A stretch of 64,000 bases of DNA from Aquamicrobium sp. LC103 (GTDB lineage Bacteria; Pseudomonadota; Alphaproteobacteria; Rhizobiales; Rhizobiaceae), in contig NZ_LBCQ02000006.1 in assembly GCF_001014615.2 (NCBI RefSeq), positions 310,001-374,000 on the forward strand. The letters are read 5' to 3'. How positions within the stretch are numbered: the first letter of the stretch is position 1; the number at the start of each line of letters is the position of its first letter. The notes beneath the pieces were generated by a model. That model saw nothing but the letters and a program-made list of their open reading frames with translations. It had not been told where the DNA came from and did not search any database. Positions 35,399-43,660 of the stretch are shown piece after piece. The position numbers were made by a program, and so were the translations under genes.

Positions 35399-36241
35399 AT
35401 GAACGCCCGCACCTACTACGCCCCGCATGGCGGCCTGCCGCCACAGACGCAATTGCTCACCGACCGCGCCGTCTTCACCGAGGCCTATGCCGTCATCCCC
35501 AAGGGCGTGATGAGCGACATCGTCACGAGCTGCCTGCCCTTCTGGGAGAAGACCAGGGCCTGGATCCTGTCGCGGCCGCTCTCCGGCTTTGCCGAGACCT
35601 TCTCGCAATACATCATGGAAGTCGCGCCCGGCGGCGGCAGCGACCGGCCGGAGCCGGACGAAGGCGCCGAAGGCGTGCTCTTCGTGGTGGAGGGCGAGCT
35701 GACTGTCGTTCTGGACGGGGAAAGCCACCGCATGGTGCCGGGCGGCTATGCCTTCATCCCGCCGGCAAGCGAATGGTCGGTGCGCAACGAGGGCCGCGAA
35801 CCCGTCCGCTTCCACTGGATCCGGAAAGCCTACGAGAAGGTCGAAGGCATCGAGGCGCCACGGCCGATCTTCGTCAACGAGGCGGAGATCGCGCCAACCC
35901 CAATGCCCGGCACGGAAGGCAAATGGGCGACGACCCGCTTCGTCGATCCCGAGGATCTGCGCCACGACATGCATGTGACGGTCGTCACCTTCGAGCCGGG
36001 CGCGGTGATCCCGTTTGCCGAAACCCATGTCATGGAACACGGGCTCTACGTGCTGGAGGGCAAGGCGGTCTATAGGCTCAACCAGGACTGGGTGGAGGTC
36101 GAGGCCGGCGACTATATGTGGCTGCGCGCCTTCTGCCCCCAGGCCTGCTATGCCGGCGGTCCGGGCAAGTTCAGATACCTGCTCTATAAGGACGTGAACC
36201 GGCATATGAAGCTGGGAACAGCCAACCCCTCGAGACGGTAG
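35399..36241 (+). CDS. allE: (S)-ureidoglycine aminohydrolase
   Basis: A 280-residue bicupin enzyme, two cupin domains (about 60-130 and 195-265), converting (S)-ureidoglycine to (S)-ureidoglycolate and ammonia. The Mn-binding residues are in the second cupin (FAETHVMEHGLYVLEGKAVYRL, HDMHVTVVTFEPGA). YYAPHGGLPPQ at the N-terminus is typical of AllE. The gap to the preceding gene is 26 nt. It works on the product of allantoate amidohydrolase, which is not encoded in this window. Confidence 0.95.
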   Translation: MNARTYYAPHGGLPPQTQLLTDRAVFTEAYAVIPKGVMSDIVTSCLPFWEKTRAWILSRPLSGFAETFSQYIMEVAPGGGSDRPEPDEGAEGVLFVVEGELTVVLDGESHRMVPGGYAFIPPASEWSVRNEGREPVRFHWIRKAYEKVEGIEAPRPIFVNEAEIAPTPMPGTEGKWATTRFVDPEDLRHDMHVTVVTFEPGAVIPFAETHVMEHGLYVLEGKAVYRLNQDWVEVEAGDYMWLRAFCPQACYAGGPGKFRYLLYKDVNRHMKLGTANPSRR

Positions 36242-36313
36242 AATCATCCCAATGCTCTCGCTGCCCACCAGCATGGGGAGCCAACCAATCAGACCAGGAC
36301 GAGCGGTTGCATC

Positions 36314-36823
36314 ATGACCCGCATCATTACCGCCCACTCCCTCACCCGCGAAGCCTTCGCCGAGTTCGGTGACGTGCTCGACACCGACTGGCCGAACCAT
36401 TTCGCCATCAACAACGGCAGGACCGAGCGCTACCACGATCTCGCGAAGGTCGAGGCGGAAGGGCCGAATGCGCGCGTCCTGGTCTCCATCTTCAAGGGCA
36501 CGCCATACGAGTTTCCCTTGAAGCTCTCGATGGTCGAGCGCCATCCCTTCGGCAGCCAGGCCTTCATGCCGCTGTCGCCCGCTCCCTTCCTCGTCGTCGT
36601 CTGCCACGACACCGAGGACGGCCCCGGCGAACCGCATGCCTTCGTCACCCGGCCCGGTCAGGGCGTCAGCTATCCGCGCAACACCTGGCACGGCGTGCTG
36701 ACGCCGATCGGCGCCGCGCAGGATTTCCTGGTCGTCGACCGTGGCGGCGACGGCTCCAATCTCGAGGAGCATTTCTTCGACGAGCCTTACGAAATCCGCC
36801 TTCCGGAAGGATTCGAGCCGTGA
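36314..36823 (+). CDS. allA: Ureidoglycolate lyase
   Basis: A 169-residue cupin-fold lyase splitting (S)-ureidoglycolate into glyoxylate and urea. Family signatures: EAFAEFGDVLD, INNGRTERYHDL, VERHPFGSQAFMPLS, and PRNTWHGVLTPIG holding the metal-site histidine. It is 72 nt behind allE, and its stop overlaps the GTG of the following deaminase gene (GTGA), implying coupled translation. Confidence 0.95.
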   Translation: MTRIITAHSLTREAFAEFGDVLDTDWPNHFAINNGRTERYHDLAKVEAEGPNARVLVSIFKGTPYEFPLKLSMVERHPFGSQAFMPLSPAPFLVVVCHDTEDGPGEPHAFVTRPGQGVSYPRNTWHGVLTPIGAAQDFLVVDRGGDGSNLEEHFFDEPYEIRLPEGFEP

Positions 36824-37413
36824 CCGATATCCCGCTCATCCGGCGCCTGTTCGACGTGATCGAGAACGACATCGCGCCGAAGACGGCAGCAGGCGTGGCC
36901 CGCGGCAACAAGCTGTTCGGCGCCGCTATCCTGCGCAAGGACGATCTGTCGGTGGTGATGGCCGAGACCAACAACGAGATCGAGAATCCGCTCTGGCATG
37001 GCGAGATGCACGCCCTGAAGCGCTTCTACGAGCTGCCGAAGGCGGATCGGCCGGACACGAAGGACTGCATCTTCCTTTCCACGCACGAGCCATGCTCGCT
37101 TTGCCTTTCGGCGATTACCTGGACCGGCTTCGACAATTTCTATTATCTCTTCAGCCATGAGGACTCGCGCGACAGCTTCGCCATTCCGCATGATCTCAAG
37201 ATTTTGAAGGAAGTCTTCACGCTCGATCCCGGCGGCTACAATGCCGAGAACGCCTATTGGAAGAGCTTCGCGTTGCGGAAGATGGTACGCGAGCTTCCCG
37301 GAAGCGACCGGATGGCCTTGCAAGGGCGGATCGAGGCGATCTCAAGGCGCTATGAAGCGCTTTCCGGGGAATACCAGGATTCCAAATCGGACAACGACAT
37401 ACCGCTGAACTAA
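36820..37413 (+). CDS. Cytidine-deaminase-fold zinc deaminase of unassigned substrate
   Basis: A 197-residue CDA/tRNA-adenosine-deaminase superfamily protein with the zinc set HGE (60-62) and PCSLC (91-95). The flanks are atypical: ETNNEIENPLWHGEMHALKRF and a C-terminal half without a known domain (FALRKMVRELPGSDRM...). It begins with GTG overlapping allA and is the last gene of puuE-uraD/allE/allA, so it should act on a purine or ureide intermediate or on a related base. Guanine deamination is already covered by GuaD, which makes a different substrate likely. Its stop codon overlaps that of the convergent CDF gene by 4 nt. Confidence 0.8.
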   Translation: MTDIPLIRRLFDVIENDIAPKTAAGVARGNKLFGAAILRKDDLSVVMAETNNEIENPLWHGEMHALKRFYELPKADRPDTKDCIFLSTHEPCSLCLSAITWTGFDNFYYLFSHEDSRDSFAIPHDLKILKEVFTLDPGGYNAENAYWKSFALRKMVRELPGSDRMALQGRIEAISRRYEALSGEYQDSKSDNDIPLN

Positions 37414-38366
37414 GCCGGCGGATCGCCGAGGATCGCCTCGCGCCGGCTGATCCAGGTCGCGTTCTTCTGCGGCTTGACGAAGACAGCGACGACCTCCGGC
37501 ACCCGCTCCTTGACCGCCGCCTCGATGCGTTCCACGCAGATTTCGATCTCATGCGCGGTGAGCTCGTCCTTGAAGTCGATGCTCAGCCCGACGACGATCT
37601 GCGTCGGCCCGAGATGGACCGTCAGCGCCCCATTGGCCGCCTCCACCGCCGGGTCGGCGCGTGCGACCTCGATCACCCGGGCCTCGACCTTCGGCGAGGC
37701 CGGCTCGCCCATTAGCAGGCTCTTGCTCTCACGCGCGAGCAGGATCGCGGTGGCGCCGAGAATGCAGCCGATGCCGATCGACGCCGCGCCGTCGAGCTCG
37801 GGCATGTCGAAATAGTGCGCCGCCGTGATGCCGGCGAAGGCGAAGAACAGGCCGAGCAACGCTGCCGTGTCCTCGAAGAGAACGGTGAAGACGCTCGGAT
37901 CCTTGCTCTTGTGCACGGCTTCCAGATAGCCCATCTTGCCCTTGACGCTCTGGAACTCCTTGAGCGCCACGCGCCACGAAAATCCTTCGAAAAGCACGGC
38001 GAGACCGAGCACCACGTAGTTGACGGTCAGGTTCTCCGCCGGATGCGGATCGAGAATGTGGATCACGCCTTCGTAGAAGGAGACGCCGGCGCCCAGCGCG
38101 AAGACCAGGAGCGCGACGATGAAGCTCCAGAAATAGAGCTCCCGGCCATGCCCGAACGGATGGGTCTTGTCGGCGGGGCGCGCCGCGCGTCTCATGCCGT
38201 AAAGCAGCAGGCCGCCATTGCCGGTATCGACCAGCGAGTGGACGCCCTCCGACAGCATCGACGAGCTTCCGGTGAGGAACGCCGCCACGAACTTGGTCAC
38301 CGCGATCATGAGATTGCCGGCCAGCGCGGCGTAGATGACCGTCTTCGAACCGCTTTGAGACGCCAT
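37410..38366 (-). CDS. Cation diffusion facilitator (ZnT9/SLC30A9-like)
   Basis: A 318-residue CDF family metal exporter with six helices. TM2 has the HSLVDTGNGGLLL motif and TM5 an FEDTAALLGL motif lacking the second His, the SLC30A9-type pattern that may change metal preference from the classical HxxxD pair. The C-terminal cytoplasmic metallochaperone-like domain spans about 225-318. Zn or Mn is likely. The ATG at 38366 has CAGGA 8 nt upstream. An open frame running to 38747 crosses into vapB and is spurious. Confidence 0.88.
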   Translation of the reverse strand: MASQSGSKTVIYAALAGNLMIAVTKFVAAFLTGSSSMLSEGVHSLVDTGNGGLLLYGMRRAARPADKTHPFGHGRELYFWSFIVALLVFALGAGVSFYEGVIHILDPHPAENLTVNYVVLGLAVLFEGFSWRVALKEFQSVKGKMGYLEAVHKSKDPSVFTVLFEDTAALLGLFFAFAGITAAHYFDMPELDGAASIGIGCILGATAILLARESKSLLMGEPASPKVEARVIEVARADPAVEAANGALTVHLGPTQIVVGLSIDFKDELTAHEIEICVERIEAAVKERVPEVVAVFVKPQKNATWISRREAILGDPPA

Positions 38367-38477
38367 GGACGCATCCTGCCATTGTGGTCCGGAACATACA
38401 TTACGCATCTCCGTAACGACCGGGCAAGCTGCATTCCTGGAACCGGCATGCCGACCACTTGAGAAGACTGCGGTGGC

Positions 38478-38500
38478 GATATATATCATTGGTATATACC
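38478..38500. promoter_or_regulatory. Twin-palindrome operator/promoter of vapBC
   Basis: GATATATATC (38478-38487) and GGTATATACC (38491-38500), two 10-bp palindromes with centres 13 bp apart, 20 nt before vapB. Their placement fits autoregulation by a VapBC complex. Confidence 0.55.
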
Positions 38501-38519
38501 AACGAGCGGAGGCTACCCG

Positions 38520-38768
38520 ATGGCCACCACAGCCAAGCTTTTCATGAATGGCCGAAGCCAGGCGGTTCGCCTGCCCGCCGAGTTCCGCTTCGAGGGCAAG
38601 GAGGTCGATATCCGCCGCGATCCGCGGACGGGCGATGTGGTTCTGTCGGAGAGGAAGCCAGGCAAGTCCTGGGACGAATTCTTTCGCCTTGTCGACGAAC
38701 TCGATCTCCCGGCGGACTTCATGCAGGACCGCGACCAAGGCGTCCATGAGCGCGAAGACGTCTTCTGA
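38520..38768 (+). CDS. vapB: VapB-family antitoxin
   Basis: An 82-residue protein with an N-terminal AbrB/SpoVT-like swapped-hairpin DNA-binding domain (TAKLFMNGRSQAVRLPAEFRF) and a C-terminal toxin-binding tail. GGAGG precedes the ATG by 8 nt. Its stop TGA overlaps the vapC ATG (TGATG). It should neutralise the PIN toxin and repress its own promoter. Confidence 0.92.
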   Translation: MATTAKLFMNGRSQAVRLPAEFRFEGKEVDIRRDPRTGDVVLSERKPGKSWDEFFRLVDELDLPADFMQDRDQGVHEREDVF

Positions 38769-39175
38769 TGCCGCATCGCTTCATGCTCGACACCAACACT
38801 TTCGGTGTAATCGCTTCGGACCGGAATGAAGCGGTCAGAGCGCGCTTTCGTGCTGCCAGCATCGAGGAAATCTGCGTCTCGGCAATAACACGCGGCGAAA
38901 TCGAATTCGGATTGGCGAAGAAGCCGGAGGCAACCCGGCTTGCCCGCACAGCCGCGCTACTGTTCGCACAAATCGATGCGCTTCCCTGGACATCCGAGGC
39001 GGCCCAGACCTACGGAAACCTCCGAGCCTCACTTCAGCGCGCAGGGATATCGCTGGGTCCACTCGACATGCTGATTGCCGCCCACGCAATGACTAAAGGC
39101 GCGGTGCTCGTGACGAGCGACCGCGCCTTTCGTCTCGTTCCCGGTCTCGAGACCGAGGATTGGCTGGCGGGTTAG
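38768..39175 (+). CDS. vapC: VapC-family PIN-domain ribonuclease toxin
   Basis: A 135-residue PIN nuclease. Acidic metal-binding residues are placed in MLDTN, SAITRGEIEFGLAK, GPLDMLIAAHA and TSDRAF, so the active site looks complete. VapC toxins cut tRNA or rRNA; the target is unknown. It is translationally linked to vapB and converges with the pcaF stop, overlapping it by 4 nt. Confidence 0.93.
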   Translation: MPHRFMLDTNTFGVIASDRNEAVRARFRAASIEEICVSAITRGEIEFGLAKKPEATRLARTAALLFAQIDALPWTSEAAQTYGNLRASLQRAGISLGPLDMLIAAHAMTKGAVLVTSDRAFRLVPGLETEDWLAG

Positions 39176-40380
39176 ACCCGTTCCAACGCCACCGCTATGC
39201 CCTGGCCGACGCCGATGCACATCGTCGCCAGCGCAAGCTTGGCGCCGCGCTCGCGCAGTTCCAGCGCCGCGGTGCCGGAAATGCGCGCCCCCGACATGCC
39301 GAGCGGGTGACCGAGCGCGATCGCCCCGCCATTCGGGTTGACGTGCTCCGCGTCCTCGGAAATGCCGAGTTCGCGGAGCACGGCGATGCCTTGGGAGGCA
39401 AAGGCTTCATTGAGCTCGATGACGTCGAAATCGGACGGCGTGAGGCCGAGCCGGGCGCAAAGCTTCCGCGTCGCCGGCGCCGGGCCGATGCCCATGATGC
39501 GTGGCGGCACGCCGGCGGCCGCGCCGCCGAGAATGCGGGCGATCGGCGTGAGGCCATACTTCTTCACCGCCGCTTCGGAGGCGACGATCAGCGCCGCGGC
39601 CCCATCATTGACGCCCGAGGCGTTGCCCGCCGTCACCGTGCCGCCCTCCTTCTTGAAGGGGGTCGGCAGCTTGGCCAGCGTCTCGACGGTCGTGCCGGCG
39701 CGCGGATGCTCGTCCTTGCCGACGACGATCGCGTCGCCCTTGCGCTGCGGGATCGTCACCGGCGTGATTTCCTTGGCGAGCCGGCCATTCTCCTGCGCGG
39801 CGACCGCCTTCTCCTGGCTGCGCACCGCGAACGCGTCCTGATCGGCGCGCGAGACCTTGAAGTCCTCGGCGACGTTCTCGCCGGTCTCGGGCATGGAATC
39901 GACGCCGTACTGCTTCTTCATCAACGGATTGACGAAGCGCCAGCCGATCGTGGTGTCGTAGATCTCCGCATTGCGCGAGAAGGCGGTGTCCGCCTTCGGC
40001 ATGACGAAGGGCGCGCGGCTCATCGATTCGACGCCGCCGGCGATCATGATCTCGGCCTCGCCCGCCTTGATGGCGCGCGCCGCGATGGTGAGCGCATCCA
40101 TGCCCGACCCGCAGAGACGGTTGACCGTCGAGCCCGGCACTTCCTTCGGCAGGCCGGCCAGCAGCAGCGCCATGCGCGCGACGTTGCGATTGTCCTCGCC
40201 GGCCTGATTGGCGCAGCCATAGACCACGTCGTCGATCGCCGCCCAGTCGATGCCGGCGTTGCGTTCCATCAGCGCCTTGAGCGGTATCGCGCCCAGATCG
40301 TCGGCACGGACAGAGGAGAGCGAGCCGCCGAAGCGGCCGATGGGCGTGCGGATATAGTCGCAGATATAAGCTTCGGCCAT
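39172..40380 (-). CDS. pcaF: Beta-ketoadipyl-CoA thiolase
   Basis: A 402-residue thiolase that splits 3-oxoadipyl-CoA into succinyl-CoA and acetyl-CoA. The nucleophile Cys is in STVNRLCGSGMDAL, and the other catalytic residues are in GHPLGMSGARI and CIGVGQGIA. Its place directly after pcaIJ, in one operon, supports PcaF rather than a general acetyl-CoA acetyltransferase. The ATG at 40380 has GGAGG 7 nt upstream; the TTG two codons earlier is too close to the ribosome site. Confidence 0.93.
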   Translation of the reverse strand: MAEAYICDYIRTPIGRFGGSLSSVRADDLGAIPLKALMERNAGIDWAAIDDVVYGCANQAGEDNRNVARMALLLAGLPKEVPGSTVNRLCGSGMDALTIAARAIKAGEAEIMIAGGVESMSRAPFVMPKADTAFSRNAEIYDTTIGWRFVNPLMKKQYGVDSMPETGENVAEDFKVSRADQDAFAVRSQEKAVAAQENGRLAKEITPVTIPQRKGDAIVVGKDEHPRAGTTVETLAKLPTPFKKEGGTVTAGNASGVNDGAAALIVASEAAVKKYGLTPIARILGGAAAGVPPRIMGIGPAPATRKLCARLGLTPSDFDVIELNEAFASQGIAVLRELGISEDAEHVNPNGGAIALGHPLGMSGARISGTAALELRERGAKLALATMCIGVGQGIAVALERV

Positions 40381-40382
40381 GT

Positions 40383-41054
40383 TCAAACCTCCGGTACGAC
40401 AAGATCTTTGACGGTGCCTTCGACCACCAGCGTGGCTTCGGTCAAGGCCTGCAACTCGTCAAGGCTGATGGTCGCCAGCTTCTCCCGAAGAACGAAGCGC
40501 GCATTCACGATATCGACCACGGCGAGGCTGGTATAGACCGTCGTCACGCAGCCGACGCCGGTCAAAGGCAGGCGACACTCTTTGAGAAGCTTGGGCCGCC
40601 CGTCCTTCGTGGTGTGGTCGGTGATGACGCAGACCCGCTTGGCGCCATGGACGAGATCCATCGCGCCGCCCACCGCCGGGACCGAGCCCGGCCCCGTGCT
40701 CCAGTTCGCCAGATCTCCGTTTTCGGCGACCTCGTAGGCTCCCAGGATGGCGACGTCCAGATGACTGCCGCGCACCATGGCGAAGCTGTCGGCGTGATGG
40801 AAGAAGGAAGCGCCCGGATTGAGGGTCACCGCCTTCTTGCCCGCGTTGATGAGGTCCCAGTCCTCCTCGCCGGCGGGCGGCGCCTCGCCGAAGTCGAGAA
40901 TGCCGTTCTCCGTGTGGTAGATGACCTGACGGCCCTTGGGCTTGAACTTGGCGACCATCTCGGGGAAGCCGATGCCGAGGTTCACATAGGCGCCGTCGGG
41001 AATGTCCTGCGCCGCGCGCCATGCGATCTGCGCATTCGTCAGTTTGGCCGTCAT
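40383..41054 (-). CDS. pcaJ: 3-oxoadipate CoA-transferase subunit B
   Basis: A 223-residue CoA-transferase small subunit with the catalytic glutamate in the ENGILDFGEAP segment (the family's SENG motif with YHTENGIL here). It makes 3-oxoadipyl-CoA with PcaI and succinyl-CoA. ATG at 41054 overlaps the pcaI stop (TGATG), giving coupled synthesis of the two subunits. Confidence 0.94.
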   Translation of the reverse strand: MTAKLTNAQIAWRAAQDIPDGAYVNLGIGFPEMVAKFKPKGRQVIYHTENGILDFGEAPPAGEEDWDLINAGKKAVTLNPGASFFHHADSFAMVRGSHLDVAILGAYEVAENGDLANWSTGPGSVPAVGGAMDLVHGAKRVCVITDHTTKDGRPKLLKECRLPLTGVGCVTTVYTSLAVVDIVNARFVLREKLATISLDELQALTEATLVVEGTVKDLVVPEV

Positions 41055-41770
41055 CACTTGGTCACCTCGCGCAACAGAGCTTCTTCCTGCTTGGGATCCA
41101 CGACTTCCACGATCCGGTTCACGAATATGCCGGGCGTCACGACATGCTCGGGATCGATCTCGCCCGGTTCCGTGATCCGGCTTGCCTGTACGATCGTGAC
41201 CGCCGCCGCGGTCGCCATCAGCGGCGAGAAGTTCCGCGCCGCCTTGTGGTAGGTGAGATTGCCCTTCTTGTCGGCGAGCTCGGCCTTGATCAGAGCCACG
41301 TCCGCCTTCAGCCAGCGCTCCTGAACGTATTTTCGGCCGTCGAACTCCGCGACCGGCTTTCCTTCGGCGACCAAAGTGCCGAAGCTCGTCGGCGTATAGA
41401 AGGCGGGAATGCCCGCGCCGCCGGCGCGGATGCGCTCGGCAAGCGTTCCCTGCGGCACCAGCTCGAGCTCGATTTCTCCGGCCAGGTACCGCTCCGTGAA
41501 GGCTTTCGGGTCGGAGGACCGCGGGAAGGAGCAGACCATCTTGGCGACCATCCCCGCATAGATCATCGCCGCGATGCCGACCGCCCCATTGCCGGCATTG
41601 TTGTTCACGACGGTAAGCCGGCCCGGAGATCCGGTTTTCTTATAGCGTTCGACAAGCGCATGGATGAGCTCGATCGGCGCGCCCGCCCCGCCGAATCCGC
41701 CGATCATCACCACCATGCCGTCCCGGATGTCGGAAACCGCATCCTCCACGCTCGGACTGATTTTGTTCAT
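41054..41770 (-). CDS. pcaI: 3-oxoadipate CoA-transferase subunit A
   Basis: A 238-residue CoA-transferase large subunit. The CoA-binding GGFGGAGAP is at the N-terminus, and NNNAGNGAVGIAAMIYAGMVAKMVCSF follows. First gene of pcaIJF, read from the divergent promoter shared with pcaR; GAGG lies 6 nt before the ATG. Upstream pca genes for protocatechuate cleavage are not in the window. Confidence 0.94.
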   Translation of the reverse strand: MNKISPSVEDAVSDIRDGMVVMIGGFGGAGAPIELIHALVERYKKTGSPGRLTVVNNNAGNGAVGIAAMIYAGMVAKMVCSFPRSSDPKAFTERYLAGEIELELVPQGTLAERIRAGGAGIPAFYTPTSFGTLVAEGKPVAEFDGRKYVQERWLKADVALIKAELADKKGNLTYHKAARNFSPLMATAAAVTIVQASRITEPGEIDPEHVVTPGIFVNRIVEVVDPKQEEALLREVTK

Positions 41771-41834
41771 TGCTGATCCTCACCCATCCTGCCGTCGACC
41801 ACGACAGCGCGTCTCGCCGCCATAAACATCAAAA

Positions 41835-41849
41835 GTTCGTATTGCGAAC
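41835..41849. promoter_or_regulatory. Putative PcaR (IclR-family) operator
   Basis: GTTCG-TATTG-CGAAC, a perfect 5+5+5 palindrome, lies in the pcaI/pcaR divergent promoter. It resembles the GTTCG/CGAAC sites known for PcaR-type IclR regulators. Confidence 0.65.
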
Positions 41850-41939
41850 ATTTGTTTTATATGCGATACTTTCACATGATCGTCGTCGAAAAGTCAATCT
41901 GGCCTGCCGGTCGGAAGCGCGGATTCTGGAGGCGTGTCC

Positions 41940-42713
41940 ATGCGCGCTGAGGAGACCCCCCGCGACCTCGTCGGCTCGCTGGAGCGCGGGCTCGGTGTAA
42001 TGGAGATTCTCGCCGCCCATCCGGCGGGGCTGACACTCACCGAAACGGCCGAGAAGGCGGGCTTGACCCGCGCCGGAGCACGGCGCTTTCTGCTTACGCT
42101 GGCGGCAACCGGCTATGCGACGCAGACCGGGCGGCTGTTCACGTTGTCGCCGCGCCTGCTCTCGGTGGCGCATACATGGCTGCAGGGCACGTCGCTTTGG
42201 GGTTTCGCCGAGCCAATCATGCGACGCACGGCAGCCGAATTGCAGGAATCCTGCTCGGCCACCATCCTTTCCGGAGAGGACGTCGTCTATGTGGCGCGGG
42301 TCGCGGGCCCGCGCATCGTCAGCCTGGAACTTCACGTCGGCGCGCATCTACCGGCCTATTGCACGGCCATGGGCCGGGTCCTCCTCTCCGACCTGCCCGA
42401 GCCAGAGCTCGAAACGTTCCTGGCCCGCGCGAGGATAAGGCCGAACACGGTCAAGACGGTGACCGACCGCGGCAAGCTCGCCGAGATCATCGCCGGCGCG
42501 CGCGCCGCCGGCTATTGCGCGGTCGACGAGGAGCTGGAGATCGGCCTGCGCTCGCTCGCCGTGCCGGTCCGCGACCGCTCGGGCAGGCTCGTCGCCGCGA
42601 TCAACGTTTCCACCCAATCGGCGCGGCATTCCGTCGAGGAGATGGAGCGCGAATTCCTTCCCCGCCTGCGCAAGGCCGCCGCCTCGATCGAGGATTTTTT
42701 CGTGGTGCAATAG
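41940..42713 (+). CDS. pcaR: IclR-family regulator, probable PcaR
   Basis: A 257-residue regulator: winged helix about 12-75 (GLGVMEILAAHPAGLTLTETAEKAGLTRAGARRFL) and IclR effector domain about 90-255 (YCTAMGRVLLSDLP, INVSTQSAR). The family partner of pcaIJF is activated by beta-ketoadipate. ATG at 41940 is 7 nt after GGAGG; the GTG two codons earlier is too close. It diverges from pcaIJF and a matching palindrome lies between them. Confidence 0.88.
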   Translation: MRAEETPRDLVGSLERGLGVMEILAAHPAGLTLTETAEKAGLTRAGARRFLLTLAATGYATQTGRLFTLSPRLLSVAHTWLQGTSLWGFAEPIMRRTAAELQESCSATILSGEDVVYVARVAGPRIVSLELHVGAHLPAYCTAMGRVLLSDLPEPELETFLARARIRPNTVKTVTDRGKLAEIIAGARAAGYCAVDEELEIGLRSLAVPVRDRSGRLVAAINVSTQSARHSVEEMEREFLPRLRKAAASIEDFFVVQ

Positions 42714-42740
42714 AGCGCCGCGTCAGCCTCTTGAGCCGGG

Positions 42741-43463
42741 CTAGGACTGAAGCCGCTCGGCCAATTCGATGAAATCCCCGGCCACCACGTCCCAATCCCC
42801 ATCAGCGTGCAAATCCGTGGTCTGCGCCGGTCCGTGCTCGGTCGGACGCGGGACGAAGGCCGTTCGCAATCCGCATGCCCGGGCTGCCGCAAGATCGTCG
42901 TTGTGAGCGGCCACGAGACAGATTTCCTCCGGCCTCATCGCCAGGACGTCGGCCGTGCGAAGATATGCTTCCGGCATCGGCTTGTATGCTTGCGCGACCT
43001 CGGCGCCGAGGATCGCATCCCACGGAATGCCGCTGCGCTTCGCCATGTCGAGCATGAGGATGATGTTGCCGTTCGAGAGCGGCGCGATGATGCGGCGGGC
43101 TTTCAGCCGCGTGAGACCGGCCACCGCGTCCGGCCACGGATCCAGTCTGTGCCAGGCCAGATTCAGTTCGTCCAGCGCGGAAACCGGCACCGAGGCGGGG
43201 TCGATCCCGAACTCCGGCAGTATCGCTTCGAGATTCTCCCGATGCAGCACGTCGAGCCGCGTGAAAGGCCGGCGGCCGCTGCGTATCTCCTCCATCGCGG
43301 GGGAATAGAGGCGTCGCCACGCATCGGCGAATGCCGTGGGATTGATTTCTTCCGCACCATGCCGCTCCAGGAACGGCTCGGCTTCCCGGGCCACGCCGCC
43401 CCGCCAGTCGACGACGGTGCCGAACACGTCGAAAACCAGCGCACGCACACCATCCAATGCCAT
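42741..43463 (-). CDS. HAD-superfamily haloacid dehalogenase type II
   Basis: A 240-residue L-2-haloacid-dehalogenase-like hydrolase. Asp nucleophile in LVFDVFGTVVDW, Ser/Asn in PLSNGN, Lys in VAQAYKPMPEAYL, and the acid group in LVAAHNDDLAAARACGL. It may remove chlorine or fluorine from 2-haloacids, but phosphatase activity is also seen in this fold. AAGGAG precedes the ATG by 9 nt. It stands alone and converges with pcaR. Confidence 0.88.
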   Translation of the reverse strand: MALDGVRALVFDVFGTVVDWRGGVAREAEPFLERHGAEEINPTAFADAWRRLYSPAMEEIRSGRRPFTRLDVLHRENLEAILPEFGIDPASVPVSALDELNLAWHRLDPWPDAVAGLTRLKARRIIAPLSNGNIILMLDMAKRSGIPWDAILGAEVAQAYKPMPEAYLRTADVLAMRPEEICLVAAHNDDLAAARACGLRTAFVPRPTEHGPAQTTDLHADGDWDVVAGDFIELAERLQS

Positions 43464-43660
43464 AACCGGGGCTCCTTGATCTGCTCTATTTCCTCTTGGC
43501 GCAGAGTAGCGTGAAAAGCCGACTTTGCGCCACCGAGCCGACGAAGCACCCGATCGTTCTCCCGCTGTCGGATGTCCTCCGCGTCGTTCCTACTTTCCCG
43601 TTGGAGCCATGGCGCGGATTCCGATAGTCTGAGCTCGAAGCCGACACGGAGCCCGCAGAC

